Below, in pieces: positions 36,764 through 49,700 of a DNA stretch of 64,000 bases; the first letter of the stretch is position 1, and each line of letters opens with the position of its first letter. A program made the position numbers and the translations under genes. This stretch comes from Leptoclinus maculatus (Eukaryota; Chordata; Actinopteri; Perciformes; Stichaeidae). The stretch lies in contig JAVDOI010000008.1 in the NCBI GenBank assembly GCA_032191485.1, positions 16,662,174-16,726,173 of the forward strand. The letters run 5' to 3'. Below the pieces are notes generated by a model, which saw only the letters and a program-made list of their open reading frames with translations, was not told the origin of the DNA and did not search any database.

Positions 36764-36880
36764 ATGTGTGTGTGTGTGCGTGTGTGTGTGTGTGCGTGTG
36801 TGTGTGTGTGCGTGTGCGTGTGTGTGTGTGTGCGTGTGTGTGTGCGTGTGTGTGTGCGTGTGTGTGTGTGTGTGTGTGTG
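36764..36880. repeat. Imperfect (GT)n microsatellite
   Basis: GT units interrupted by regular GC steps over about 115 bp, just upstream of the Charlie-like element. Confidence 0.9.
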
Positions 36881-36939
36881 ACTTGTGTTGTGGGTTTTTT
36901 TCTGTTGTGGATGAGCTTCTTTGACTTTATGACTTAGGG

Positions 36940-38477
36940 CAGGGGTGTCAAACTCATTTTCACCCCGGGCCACATCAGCATCATGGTCGCCCTCAAAGGG
37001 CCGGATGTAACTGTAAGACTGTATAAATGTAACCACTCCTAACATATTGTTAAACAACTCTCTCTGCATTTAATTATTGTTTATTCAAGTGTAAACATAT
37101 TGTAAATGCATTTATATAAATGTAAAATGATATGCACATTTCTCTGTTATTATAACATAAATCAAAGATCAAACTTTTAAAGAAAATATAAAAAACAAAA
37201 ATCATCAAACACGAGTTAGTTATTTTAGTTATTAACTCTGTTCAAAGCATGTTTGTCACAGTTGAGAGGGACATAACTATGGTACAATAAATGATTGTGA
37301 GCTGCTAAGAACTAAAAACCGTTTGAGGACCGCGTTCCTACTCAGCCACCGTACTTGTGCATGGTACGGCACATCTCCATGCTCCGAGCCCAACTCCTTC
37401 AGAAACAGTTGGAACTGGCGGTGATTCAGGCCACGCGCCCGAATGAAGTTCACTGTTTTCGTGACCGTGGTCATTATATTATGTTCCAGAACCTTTCCAC
37501 ACAGAGCTTCTTGGTGGATAATGCAATGATAAGTTATCAGAGGTGTGTGGCAGTTACTTTTTTGCATTTTCTTTAGCCCCACCAACTCCTCCAGGGTATT
37601 CAGTTTTACTCACGGACCTCTCCACTGCATCACTAATGTCCCTCCCCGTCGTCGTTCCATGGAGGGCAGCTACATCCAGAGCTCCTCACTGACAGTCAAG
37701 TCTGCCTTCAGCCGCTTACAAACATGGACAGTTGCGCTGTGTCCGTGTTGTCTGTGCTTTCATTTGTGTCTGTAGCTTCTGTGAATATGTTCTGCTGTGA
37801 TTGGAGTCTGCCTTTACATTTTTGGACAAGTTGATGTTTTTCTTGGAGGCTAAATGTAGCATACTTGGCTCCATGTTTGGTATCAAAATGCCGACGTAAA
37901 TTGTATTCTTTCATCACCGACACTGCTTCATAGCATAGCATAGCATAGCATAGCATACTGACCGGTTTCTCTCCTTGAAGAACAAACATATATTCGCTTT
38001 CCCATCTTTCATTAAATGTCCTTCCCTCTGTATCAATGTTCCTCTTCTTAGACATGTTGGATTATTTTTCAAACATTTCCAACTCAATAATTCGTTGGAA
38101 ACCCGATTTAGACTTAGCTAACGCTACTAGCGGCCGCAGTCAAAAACTCAACATGCATTGTGGGAGATGTAGTTTATGGTCACTGTAGCGTACACGATGA
38201 AGCAGCATATAGTTTAATTTTAAGACAATCATATAGTTTAATTTTAAGACAATCATATGCCTTTTATATGGAAGCCCATTTCAGCAGCAAAAAAAACAAA
38301 TGAAAAATTTGACATATTAGATATTAGATATATTATATATATCATAATTATGACTTTTAATAGATTTTTTTTAATAGATTTTTTATTTTTTTGCTGGTGG
38401 AAATATGCCTTCGCGGGCCACATAAAATGACGTGGCGGGCCGGATTCGGCCCGCGGGCCTTGAGTTTGACACATGTG
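36940..38477 (-). mobile_element. Charlie-like hAT element with a decayed transposase gene
   Basis: The left end is CAGGGGTGTCAAACTCA and the inverted right end CACATGTGTCAAACTCA. The 8-bp flanks ACTTAGGG (36932-36939) and ACTTCGGG (38478-38485) differ at one base. On the minus strand, 38055-37708 encodes an N-terminal piece with EYNLRRHFDTKH of a BED-like finger. 37585-37277 encodes CIIHQEALCGKVLEHN and WLSRNAVLKRF, the hAT transposase core found in GTF2IRD2-like proteins. Large parts in between are missing, so it is dead. Confidence 0.83.
37929..37957. repeat. TAGCA pentamer expansion in the transposase finger
   Basis: About five tandem copies of (C)ATAG-type pentamers lie in the finger-coding part, giving the odd MLCYAMLCYEAV where family members have one short CxxC knuckle. 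Confidence 0.8.
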
Positions 38478-38485
38478 ACTTCGGG

Positions 38486-38692
38486 TAAAACTCATTACCT
38501 AACGGCTGACTCAGTAACTGTTCTCTATCTGATTCGTGGTGAGACACCACAGGATCTCACTATTAGGAACTCAGTAAGGGAAAAGTCCTCTCAAAATCTG
38601 TAAGACCTGAATGACTGTATGATAGAGAGAGACACAGACAGACAGACGGACAGGAGGTCTAACAATGTCTTTGACTGAATATCTCCAAGTCA

Positions 38693-38725
<33 letters not shown>

Positions 38726-39586
38726 CCTGCGTGCGTGTGTGTAACTGGTTGCCATGGTGAGGACGCACCTGGTTGGAGAGGCAGACTGATTAATAAACAT
38801 TGCAGTAAACAGTGATTTTGAACAAACCCCCTTCCTCCTTTTGACAAAAAGCAGGGTGCCAAAATATGGATACTGTGAGAAAGATAAGACTCTGCCAAAC
38901 ACGCTGATGTGGTTTTTATGTTTGTGGTGTTAAAAAATTTGAGCTCCAGAGCAATATACAAAACTGTCTGCTTTCTTTGAGAAATGAGTGGTCAGATTCT
39001 AATGGAGCAGTTGGTTGGAGTTCATGTCGCTCTGTGGCTCCCTGAGCCAAATGTGTAAATCCGTTGGATTCCACAGTCATTTGTCTATGACAAGGACAAG
39101 ATTAGCTACTTTTCCATCCAAAAATGATGCATGAAAAGTGAAAATTGTGGAGACAGTGGCAAAAGACAAATATTTTTTTCACAAGAATCTCAAGCTCCTC
39201 TTCACTCTAGCGGTGACATCACGCACCCTAAACTGCAGGATTTTTGGGAAAACCACAGGGCGAATCTCTCCAAAAAATACATAGCACACAATTCCCGATC
39301 AGGACGCACATTTTGATGTATTTTTTGCGCAGGTGTTGGCAACGCTGTGTGAGGAGAAGCACGGTAAACGTTCTGGATAAATAAATATTATTAAGCCCGA
39401 TGGATTATATACAGTGTGCTTTGGCACAGGCAGTTTTACTGCCTTTGTGCTACAAAGACACACTGAATGATATAGGCCAATATCACAGTATGAATGTGAT
39501 TATACATGAATACATTTCAAATTATGGATATGATTGATTTTATACAAATATATTTCAAGACACTAATACATTTTTCTCCCACATTC
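38486..39586. other. Intergenic, no gene recognised
   Basis: Holds a short TG/GA microsatellite at 38692-38725 and otherwise unassigned AT-rich sequence. Confidence 0.3.
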
Positions 39587-40502
39587 CCCCCTTGAGTGAG
39601 TCACGTCACTCATATGGAGGACTTCGTCTTTTGGTCACGGAGCAAAGACCGCAGTTCGCGACCAAAGATTAAAGGACGGAGATTTTCCTCTCCCCCCTGT
39701 GTGACTTTAATATCTGGACAAGCTGAAGGACACAGCCCCCCTGAAGACTTTGTACTGAGCCTGAAGGATCGCTGAACGGACTTTGCTGTCCCGCACAGGA
39801 GGAGCTGAAGGTCTAGGCCGGACCTCCGCTCCTACAACCGCCAAAAAATATTTATTTCTTCATTGATTCAACTCCACCGAAGTCTCGGCATCGAAACTGA
39901 TGAGTAGATAAAGGACATTATAATCAAATAAGAAATTGTAACTGATCGAATCAAGTATAGTACTATTTTGTGCGTGCTGAGCTGTACCCCTGCTAAAACT
40001 ATCCTGCAATAAATATCTAATCTGCATTTAAAGTAAATCTCTCAGAGAATTAATTTGCTTGAGTAGTAGAATTCCTCGTGGCAGTAAAATGTTAAATCTA
40101 TTGTATGTCTAACAACAAGAGTTCTGAATGGTTATCCAAGTTTCCAGTCCACTTAACTAGTACGCCCCGTATCGGGCTTGTAGAAACCCCCGGATCTAAC
40201 AAGGTCCATGTATTTTCTGCTTTTGTTTCTTCTATGTTTTAATTTTCATTGGTTGGTTATCTAACATAATAAAGAGCTTATGCCTGCATTTGTGGGCCGT
40301 CTGTCCTAAGTTTGTCCTAATGTTTTCTCTGTAATATTTCACTGTATAGTTACTGAATCGGTTGACAATTAGTTAACGTACTAAATGTACTTTCTCTGGC
40401 TCTTTTAAATTCTAGCTGTGGTTCTAGAGTCTTTTAGATTGGGTTTAGGTTTAAGCGATACAAGTTATATCTAAAAGAACAATATGATAAATTGCCACAA
40501 CA
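39587..40502. mobile_element. Possible LTR-like block, orientation uncertain
   Basis: Bounded on both sides by ATTCCCCCC tracts (polypurine-tract-like on the minus strand). It carries AATAAA on the plus strand at about 40009 followed by U5-like sequence. Clean TG...CA ends and a target duplication were not established. Confidence 0.28.
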
Positions 40503-41724
40503 ATTCCCCCCTTTGGCCATTCAAGTATTTACAATTTAGCGCTGCACTGCAACCTACTGGGCATAGGTTAAAATACACTTCTGAGGAAGTTAGTCTCATA
40601 GATCCTTCTACTTCATCAGTTATTTTATACTAAGAAAGTACATTTGAAAGTTCAGGAAATTACCAAAATCACAGAAATTCATCACATCAAATATTAACCA
40701 AATTAACAAAAAATGTGACCATGCATTTTGTGTACGTCACACAGACATGAGATTTGATGGACTATGTTTTCCTTATCTGATAATTTGTTATTCTGTAACC
40801 TTGCTGTTAATGATTCTCAGGCAGTATTCTCAGGCAATGGTCAAGCTGGCAGAGTTTAAAGACAATCTCAGGTAAACCCATCTACAGTAAGAAACACTCT
40901 TAATACTCATACATGGATGTACAGCACTCATAGAGTGCAATTCAACATCTAATATTTAGTCAGTTTAGAGTAAAACAATACAAATATAAAGTAGATGGGA
41001 CACGACAAACTAACTATGGCCGTGAAGTCTTCCGTTCAGTTCACAATGTCAACAAATACTGAACATTATAAACTCTCTTTTTCATAGCATTACATTACGT
41101 TATTTTCTCCATCCAATATGTACCCAAACATACTTTAATTATGTTTGTGTAAAAGTTTCTTTTGTGTTTTGTTTTTTGCACACACCAAAGATGTTTATCT
41201 ATTTTTTTTACTTTAACCTTTTGAACCTTACTATTTTTGCATGACTGATAATCCAAAGGGTGTGACACACCACACCAAGGTTAAATTCTTAGAAGGATCA
41301 ATGCAGTGTTCTTACTGTGGGACCTCACATTAACCTGATTTCCTTTCCATAAGTATTTACATGTCACATGATTAATCATTTGCAGGATTTATTGGTTCCA
41401 CATGCTGCTAAATTGTTCTCCATGATAACTGATATGTTTTATCAGCCCTTAAATGTGTTGTGATATTGCACCATCTAGCAGAAATTAAGAGGACAAGACT
41501 AGTAATGGGAATAGTGGATAGGACCTATTGTTTTTTAGACTCTGGACACACCTCAATCTGCAAAACAATAGTTATGACAACCAATGCTCATGCAGTATGG
41601 TTTGTACACTCTGTATACATCTATTACATACGATATTATACATATATAGCAGTGTTTTATTCTTAAGTTAGCAAATGTTATAAAGGAGGTTTCCCCCAAT
41701 AAAGACAACACTTTTTTTTTCATA
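40503..41724. other. Intergenic AT-rich sequence downstream of grb10
   Basis: No coding region recognised; an AATAAA on the plus strand near 41698 has no gene assigned to it. Confidence 0.3.
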
Positions 41725-41739
41725 TCAATGTATTAATGT

Positions 41740-41745
41740 TTTATT
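41740..41745 (-). promoter_or_regulatory. Distal poly(A) signal candidate for grb10
   Basis: A minus-strand AATAAA at the border between unique sequence and the intergenic region, followed within 25 nt by an A-rich stretch. Confidence 0.4.
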
Positions 41746-42379
41746 CTAATTACAATAAACAGAATATATCAGTCCCTTATTTGTACAAAAATACCTGAAA
41801 AGGTTACAATTAAGATTTATAAGCCATTCAAATATGTACAGATTGAAGCAAAGCACATTTTGAATACAGGAGCTCTCTCTTAAGGAAAAAGAGATACGTT
41901 ACTGTTTTCTCTTTTGTATTCCCTGAAATACATAATAGTTACATTTTTTTATACACATATATTTTTTTACTTTACTCATTTGTACAGCCACGGTATCTTG
42001 CATTGTGACAACGTTATGAAAATACATGAGTCGAGATGCTATTCAATCAATCGATCTTTGCAGGATTGGGGCCAATTCACTTTCAACTCCAAAAGTAAAC
42101 TGAAAGTGCGACGGAAAACACAAGCATTCATTCTCAATCACTTTCATCAGAAGCATTTGGAGTACCAGTTTCTGTTTTTGAACTGAATACAAATTGCAAG
42201 GTGTTTGAGTGTGAACATTCCCCTCTGAACGGTAGCTTTGTCTGTCATTTGGTCCACATGTTAGGTCTGGTTTGTGCAGAGAAAGAGAAGTAATCAGAGG
42301 CACCATCTGTGGTTACAAAGTACCTGGTACCAAAACTGACACTGCTCCACTGTCATTTATTTTATCTACATGTTTGAGT

Positions 42380-42380
<1 letters not shown>

Positions 42381-42414
<34 letters not shown>
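42381..42414. repeat. (AT)n microsatellite in the grb10 3' region
   Basis: An alternating AT run of about 17 units. Confidence 0.9.
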
Positions 42415-42417
<3 letters not shown>

Positions 42418-43649
42418 AACAGCTTCAACAATAAGAACGAGCAAGATTGTTAACTGTACACTTTAAACAGTACTGGGTTCACTCCATTTCTGCTGCAAGG
42501 GTTTTTACCCCTGAGCAACCCATTTACATTCATTTCTGTTAAGTGTAAAAACGTTGATATCCAAATCCCCTGATTTATTTTTTTCATGTGTTTAATTTAC
42601 TTTCTGCCTTTTGCATTTAGAGTGAGTGGATATCACAGTTTTTATGCAAATACGCATCCCACCTTCAAGGCTACCTGTTGACATCTGATACCATTCACGT
42701 CAGTCGGAAAAAGGATGAGCAGAATGGGAGGACTGAACTGAAACTCAGGGAACTTATATTAGAATTTAGAAACAGCTTCAGTGAGGTCTCAATAGCATAA
42801 GATTACTTTCCGCAACTACATCATTATTTATGTATTGTCATAATCCTGATTCCTCCAAATATCCACATATCGAATATCAGTGACAGAATCTCTACACAAT
42901 ACAATCGAAATCCACATTCATGCAAATGACAAAAGCCTACCTGCCAAGTTAAGTTTCCCCATTCTGCCGAAAGGAGACCAATGCTGTAACCCATCTAGCA
43001 ATGTTGCTCTCGTATGGTTTGACTGACATGGAAATACCACATCCCTGTTCATTACAGTTTTAAAGGTATAAAGAAATTGTGACAATGCCTTAATGTGTCT
43101 GTATGTATCATTGTGTGTGTGGGGGGGGGGGATGCTGGGGGTTTCGGTTATTCATTTCTTCAATAACATCTAATCTAAGATTGAACTTGAACGTAAATGG
43201 CTTTTTTTCTAAACCTACATTTCTACAATTCTTTCTTCAAGGCAACATGTTTGAACAATGAATTATGAGAATGTTGAGGCCTACTTGACCTAGTTTCCAG
43301 ACACTTTTGTGGCTTTATTACTTTAATTCATATCTATTTTTTCCTAGTTTATGTCACCACAAAAGAGTGACGACGAGAACACTTGAGGCTTTTTAAGATA
43401 AATGGGTTGGAATTCTTAACAGCAGATATTTGTATAGATCTGGGAGAAATGAGAACATTAGTTAAAAAGGGGGGTAAAAAGGTTTTTTTTGTTTTCAATT
43501 CCAAACATTCCAGCTGTCATCTATTGGAATGACAATGGTAAAACTATGGATGCCAGTGTGCTTAAAACATTACTCCATAACAAGTATTGATGATGACAAA
43601 AAATATTTGTGAATAAATCAAACAAAAAAACAATAGATGCTATGTCATG

Positions 43650-43695
43650 ACAATAATAATAATAACAACAATAATAATAATAATAATAATAATAA
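43650..43695. repeat. (AAT)n microsatellite in the grb10 3' region
   Basis: AAT units with two AAC steps. The tyrosine-rich minus-strand frame here is a product of the repeat. Confidence 0.9.
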
Positions 43696-46557
43696 ATCAC
43701 ACTGGTCAATTATTTCATGGTAATGACAATAGAAAACAGCGCTGAGAAAAAGAAATCTAACATTTTCAAGTAATCAGTCACATCCAGATAAATAAATACA
43801 TTTTGCTGCAACAATGCTTAAAAAAATGATTGAGTCATTGCATCTTAGATAAATAATGGTGACCATGCACAGAGAGTCAATGTGTTGACTCTGCTTCTCA
43901 TATGTTCAGCATACCTTAAGATAACCTGCAGGTCATTAAATCATGGCTGTCGATCACTGCATCACAGGGACGTACAGATATTTACCTAGTTGTCTGCTGA
44001 CTGGTGACCTGACCAGAGCTGCCAACAAAGCTTGGACTAAATAAAATGCATTTTTTATTTTCTCTATGAGCATGAGTTTTTAGAAAATGTCATGTATAGT
44101 TTTGAAATAACAAATCAAAAAAAAAGAAAACACACCTGTTTGTGGTGCAACATTTTAAAGAGGGTCCACGTGACATCACCAGAAATACTTCCAATAACTT
44201 TGGGCATTCACCTCCTGTATGTCTTCCCAGATTGCTGGGTTTTGCCTTTCATGTGTTATCCATTGAGTTCCATTCTGCCAGGCATGATCAATAGGTGCTA
44301 AAAAAAGTATCCCCAGCTCTTAAAAAAGAAATGAAATCCAAGTTATCCAGAGAAACCATGATAAAATCTTCCTTCCACGATAGTTAATTACAGGAGCTCC
44401 ATCTTAGACTTTGCCAAAACAAAGGGTAACCCATTCAAACACTTCTGACTCAACTTGGCTGGCATTAGGAAAACAACTGATTTTGCACTGTCTGGCAAAA
44501 AAGTAGGTCTATCCAGTGCCCTCAAACTAAAGAGTTTAACTTCCTCTATTTTCGGTCTTATGCTCTCATTTTCGTAGATCAAAAACATAAATCATGTATT
44601 AGAGGCAATAGTAAATGAAAATGAAGGGACATGGGTTCAAATATTCAAAGTGGGCCCTGTAGCACTTGCAGTACTTAGTACTTTTGCAGTCAGAAGTTCT
44701 TCTGCCACTCTGATGACAGTGTATTTTCACTTTATCCGACAGCAGGCTGAAGAAATAGGCCGCTATCATTTCAATACTCTTCTTCTATTTACATGTTTTT
44801 TTCCCCACACTGTAGCAACAGCTATTTTTTGTAGACAGTCTGGCTGAAGTCAGAAAGAGGTGGCGTGCAGTGGGCAAAAGACGCATTTGGGATACTGTTA
44901 GTTCACAAGTACTTCCAGGCAGAAAAAGGCAGCATTATGCGGAATGTAATGCACAGAGTCTACTATCAGTGTGGAGTCAGAGCACACTAAATCATGCTCC
45001 AGCCACATTTATGTCTGACAGCATCTCACTGACTTCCAACAGGTACAAGTAGGAGGCAATTTGTAGGACATGTAACACCTAGGTGAAAAGAGGGTCCAGA
45101 ACCAGGACAGATGTTTCCCATTCGATCGGCTGTGTCTTTGGGCTGACAAAGATTATAATTTTTGTTTCCTTTGATTTGCTGTCACTTGAAAAATGCCTGA
45201 AGGAAATGTTAGGGGTATCCGTTACTGTGCTGTAAGTGAGGAAAACAACAAAAATGCATACCCTTCATTGTCCCGCTTCATCTTTTGCAACAGGTGTCAT
45301 CGTGCCCTTTGTCGGCCGTAAACCACTGCATCTTGGTGCATTTAATCATTTCCCCCAAATAGTTAACTTGTTTTACTTTTAAACTTTACAATCACCAAAA
45401 CTGTCTTCCTGGTTACAAACCTCCTCTAGTTATATTACTTGTCATTTCACCCTGAATGACACCGTGGTTTGATAAATTGCTTCATCATTACTGTAGAAGC
45501 TACATGGGACATTCTTTAAGGATATGAAGCATGCAATTGAATAACAAGTACAGAATGACCTCTTATTGTAGCATATGTGAATAATGAAGACTTGCAAATA
45601 TGCAGAATGCAAAAGGTGGGTTTTAAAAAAATATATTATTAAAGAGACTATTGATAGCAATACATAACTGCAATGAAAGTAGCATTAAGGAAACCTTTTT
45701 GTGGTCTCACGTATTTCTGTGAGGGTGGACAGTGCAGATGATTAAAAAAATACTTTGTTTCAACAGTTCCAGGTTTTTCCTTTTGCCATTTTGTATCCAG
45801 ACTACTTTGACTTGACACACTTCTGTTGCTTCCACACCTCAAATTGATTCAAAAGCAACACTCTTTTTGGCGCCTTCAAATCTCATCCACATTGAACAAA
45901 TGACATGTCCTTGCATGCCTATGACACTAGAGGGCGGTAGCACTCTCTCACAGTTAAGACAGCTGAGAAGTCATGCACCGTCAAAGGCCACTCCCTGTTC
46001 GATGAGTGCAAAACTAAGAGACAATCAATTCTCAATCTACAGTATATCTTTGAGGACGCGTGATGACGTTTGAACGAGACGACGGTTTGTTCTCGGAGAG
46101 CACAAGAGCGATCCAAACAAAAGCTTGAACTGTCCTGCTTGATTGTCCAGTTGGAGGGAAACAGTCTACACTAGAAAACCTAGTGAATAAAACCTTGAGG
46201 GTCACTGTGTCCAAGCTTATTGATGACTATGGTTAGCAAGATTGTGGAAGATTTTTGCAACAGCATTGACACAAACAGCAGTGTTCATTTCCTCTATCTT
46301 CTCTCTTCTTGACCAAGAAACCTGGTGAGCAAGTTGTGCATCCGACTCCTCCAACATCCATGCAAAAGGATTCCAACAAGTCAGCAGTCTCCGGCGGACT
46401 CACGGCAATATAAAATGACAACGAAACATCAGTAAATTCACCAGCTTCTTGTAAAGATTAAAACAAATAGAACCAACCAACAGTTTTTTGTTTTGTTTGT
46501 TTTAGGCAGAGTCAGGTCAAGTGATAAGGGGTCATGGGGTCAGACGATCCGAAGATG

Positions 46558-46704
46558 TCATAAGGCCACGGCGGTGCACGGGTGTTTGAGTTTACAAGGC
46601 AGCACTCCTCTGTTGAGCTGGTAGAACTCCACCAGCTGAATCAGGTCGGTGAATTTGGTGGCGCCGTCATCAAGGCTGAAGAAGACTTGGCCGTCCTCTT
46701 CACA
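46558..46704 (-). CDS. grb10: grb10 terminal coding exon, SH2 end and stop
   Basis: 49 codons including TGA at 46560-46558, beginning CEEDGQVFFSLDDGATKFTD and including LIQLVEFYQLNRGVLPCKLK. The C-terminus HPCTAVAL fits the family. The acceptor is TTGGCAG. Confidence 0.94.
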   Translation of the reverse strand, partial: CEEDGQVFFSLDDGATKFTDLIQLVEFYQLNRGVLPCKLKHPCTAVAL

Positions 46705-49700
46705 CTGCCAATGTCACAATGTCCGGGCCAGAGGGAGCAGGGACACACCACATGGCAAGAGAAAAGGAAGGAAAGAACATCAGACTATTGGTTTTACATG
46801 TTTGAGCTTGTTAGCAACAGATGGCATAACAAAAAAAAAAAAACACATTATATTTCCTGGATTTGAGCAACTTTTAACGCAATGACTACTTTTAAATAAA
46901 ATAAAAAAAATTGAAAGTATGTAAAAAACGAAAACAAATGAAACATCAAGAAATGCATACCGGTAGTATCTGGAAATGTTTGATTTTCTGGTGATGGCAC
47001 AATGTGAGCACAAACGCCTTGGGGTTACTCTGACTGACTCTCAGCAGAAACAACCTGTGCAACGAGAGAAAGGAAGATGCTGTGAGAAAAATATTCAAAT
47101 TTAATTTATTCGTTTGTGCTTTATTAATATTTAGTAAATAGGAAAACTGCATGCGTAAAATGAAGTCTTAGCTCCAGCTCCCTTACCCATCGACTTGTCC
47201 CTGGTGGTGGATAATGCGATGGGATTCTTCTCTGGTTATCCTGCCGTGGAACCACAACTGAGCTATGTGGATGACTGCAGAGAAAATTAAACAAAAAAAA
47301 AGGTTTTTAGCACACTGTCAAATTGTTTCAAAATATCGAAATTGAAGGAAAAAATGACGATCAACAATTTTGTAGACGACTTTTTGAGTTTACCTGAGCT
47401 TAGTGAAGAGTGGTGTAGTGGACTGTGGGAGCCTAATACGTTCATTCGTGTACTCCTCTTCTGAGAGAGACGCCGCAAAACACAAAACAACAGGGATTAG
47501 TTCACGATCTGGTGGTTTATTCTCCGTGTTTACAGTGTTTCTCAATAGATGCCCAACAGTGAATAAAAATCCACACAACAGTTATTATTACTGTATTGTA
47601 AAATTATTTCCAAACCTTAAATAAGAGCAAAATCAACACTGTATGATAATTACTTAATTAATGTGGACAGAATTTAAAACAGTCCCAATCCATTATGTTA
47701 AATCTAATTTAATGAATTCAAACTTTTCCCATTTTGCCTGCTGCCCCACAGCAATATCAGCTTTATGAATACACAAACAACTTTTGTCAGGTCAAAAACA
47801 ACTGAAAAATCAGAGGAAAATCAGCTCTGTGTGATCAAAATAAACAGTGACATCTGCAGAGATCTTTTGAGGTTCACTCCGAGCACTGTTGACAGAGATA
47901 ACATAAAAACACTGAGGTTGTGTCTCACCCTCCACGCATGTCCCTCCTCCATGGCAGCGCTCTGAGCTTCTACAGGGTTGTCAATCACCCTGCCTATCCT
48001 CCCTGAGAAATCCATCGCCACAAGGGAGTTCTCTGATACACTCCGCTAGGGGGAGACAGAGATACACGACGGTCAAAATGTGGACAGAAACAGAAGTGCC
48101 AGGATGCAGCTATGTACAAATGTAAACAGGCAGTGCAATAAAAAGTTTTTTTTATCCTCCATCTCCTGCTTGTTAGATTAGTTAGTAAGCTTTTTGTGGT
48201 GCATACATCACACTGGTATTCCAGCAAAATCAATGTTTTGCTCGTGTCAAAGATCTAGGAGTTATTCAAAGCAATGTTGTCACGCTAAAACAAGTTGATT
48301 TAGTGGTGTAGGTTTTAAGGTGCTTTAACTGAATTTAAAACAAAGCATTAAACTTACCACAGGTGCTGAGAAGTGTGAAAGTAAGGTTTTTCTTTGTAGG
48401 GGAATCTTATAATTCTGGTACAATACAATCCCATACTGTAAAGAAATAGGAACACACTCGTAAAGCAACACTATCAACATTTTTAGTGAGCATGTTGTAC
48501 ACATCATCAAAAGAACGTGTCACATATTTTTTTGTAATGCTGCTACCTTGAAGAGCCGGAAGGCGGTCATCCAACAGGTCCTGCCCTGTTCATCCTCCGC
48601 ACACAGCATCCTCAACTCCTTCAACTCCCCTCGACATTTATTGGGCTGCGAATGAACACAATCACAACAGAAAATGATAATCATCATCACTACCAGCACC
48701 AACATTATCGCCATCGTCACTAATGGAACTAACTGAGTTGACAAGGACAATGACATTTTTTTTTACTGTTTGCTTATCTACAATATATAAAACTTAAAAA
48801 AATAAGAAAATATCAGGTAAATACAGCGATAAACCAGAACATCAGCCCACATATATGCATGCCAACCCGCTTGTCGTGAGAAAGGGAGCGGCATGGCTGC
48901 TGTCAATCATTCCTCACCTCATAATATTTCATTAGAAATCAGCTTCATCTCACTCCTGTCATCTGAGACTCACCTTGATGCAGAACTCATAGTCTGTGGG
49001 TGCGCCGTGCTGTTTTTTGCCTGTGACGACAGTGAAGATGTTGCTGTCTTCAAGGTCTGCTAGAAACTGTAGATGTCTGGGCTCCTAGACACAGAAATAA
49101 TTAATAAGTCAGAACATCCCAGAGGGATCCAGCCTGGAGGTATACTCACAGACATATGCAGAGAGAACACCGTCAATAAAAGTCTGATTCTTTAAAGGAT
49201 AATACGTTTCATTTGGAATATTAACTTAATCTTATTACTACAAAGATTTCAATAAAAGATGCGTTTGAATGATTTATATTTATATAGAAAAATGACAATG
49301 AAATATATTCAGTCCCTTGAAGATGAAAAGATGAAGTTGCGGTTACCTTTGAGGTTCCTTTTGTAGAGCAGTAGAGTCCTGAGCGCCGCAGGAACATGTA
49401 AACTTTCTTCCATGACTTTCTACCCACCTCCTTCACATACAGATACCCCTGGATCTCTGGACAGCTACTGGTTGCTAGGAAGTTCTGAGGGAAAGACATT
49501 GAGCAGGGGATCAGCACACAAAAAGTGGACATCTATGAGAGGCAAAGAACACAATGTCAATCTGGGCTTCTTGCACCGGTGCAAGACTGACAGCTGATGG
49601 CTGAGAGGGGCGGCAGCTTGAATTCTTACACACCACGGTAGCGACCACGATCAAGCCAGACATTGTGCTACTCAAACGCTGTAGAGCCTCGTCGAGGGCC

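Larger units (their letters stand above)
41725..46557 (-). other. grb10: Likely grb10 3' untranslated region
   Basis: About 4.8 kb after the stop without clear transposons, apart from short TA, ATT and G-run repeats. It ends near an AATAAA on the minus strand at 41745-41740. Long 3' UTRs are usual for GRB10. Earlier AATAAA copies exist, so shorter forms are possible. No other coding potential was recognised. Confidence 0.5.
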
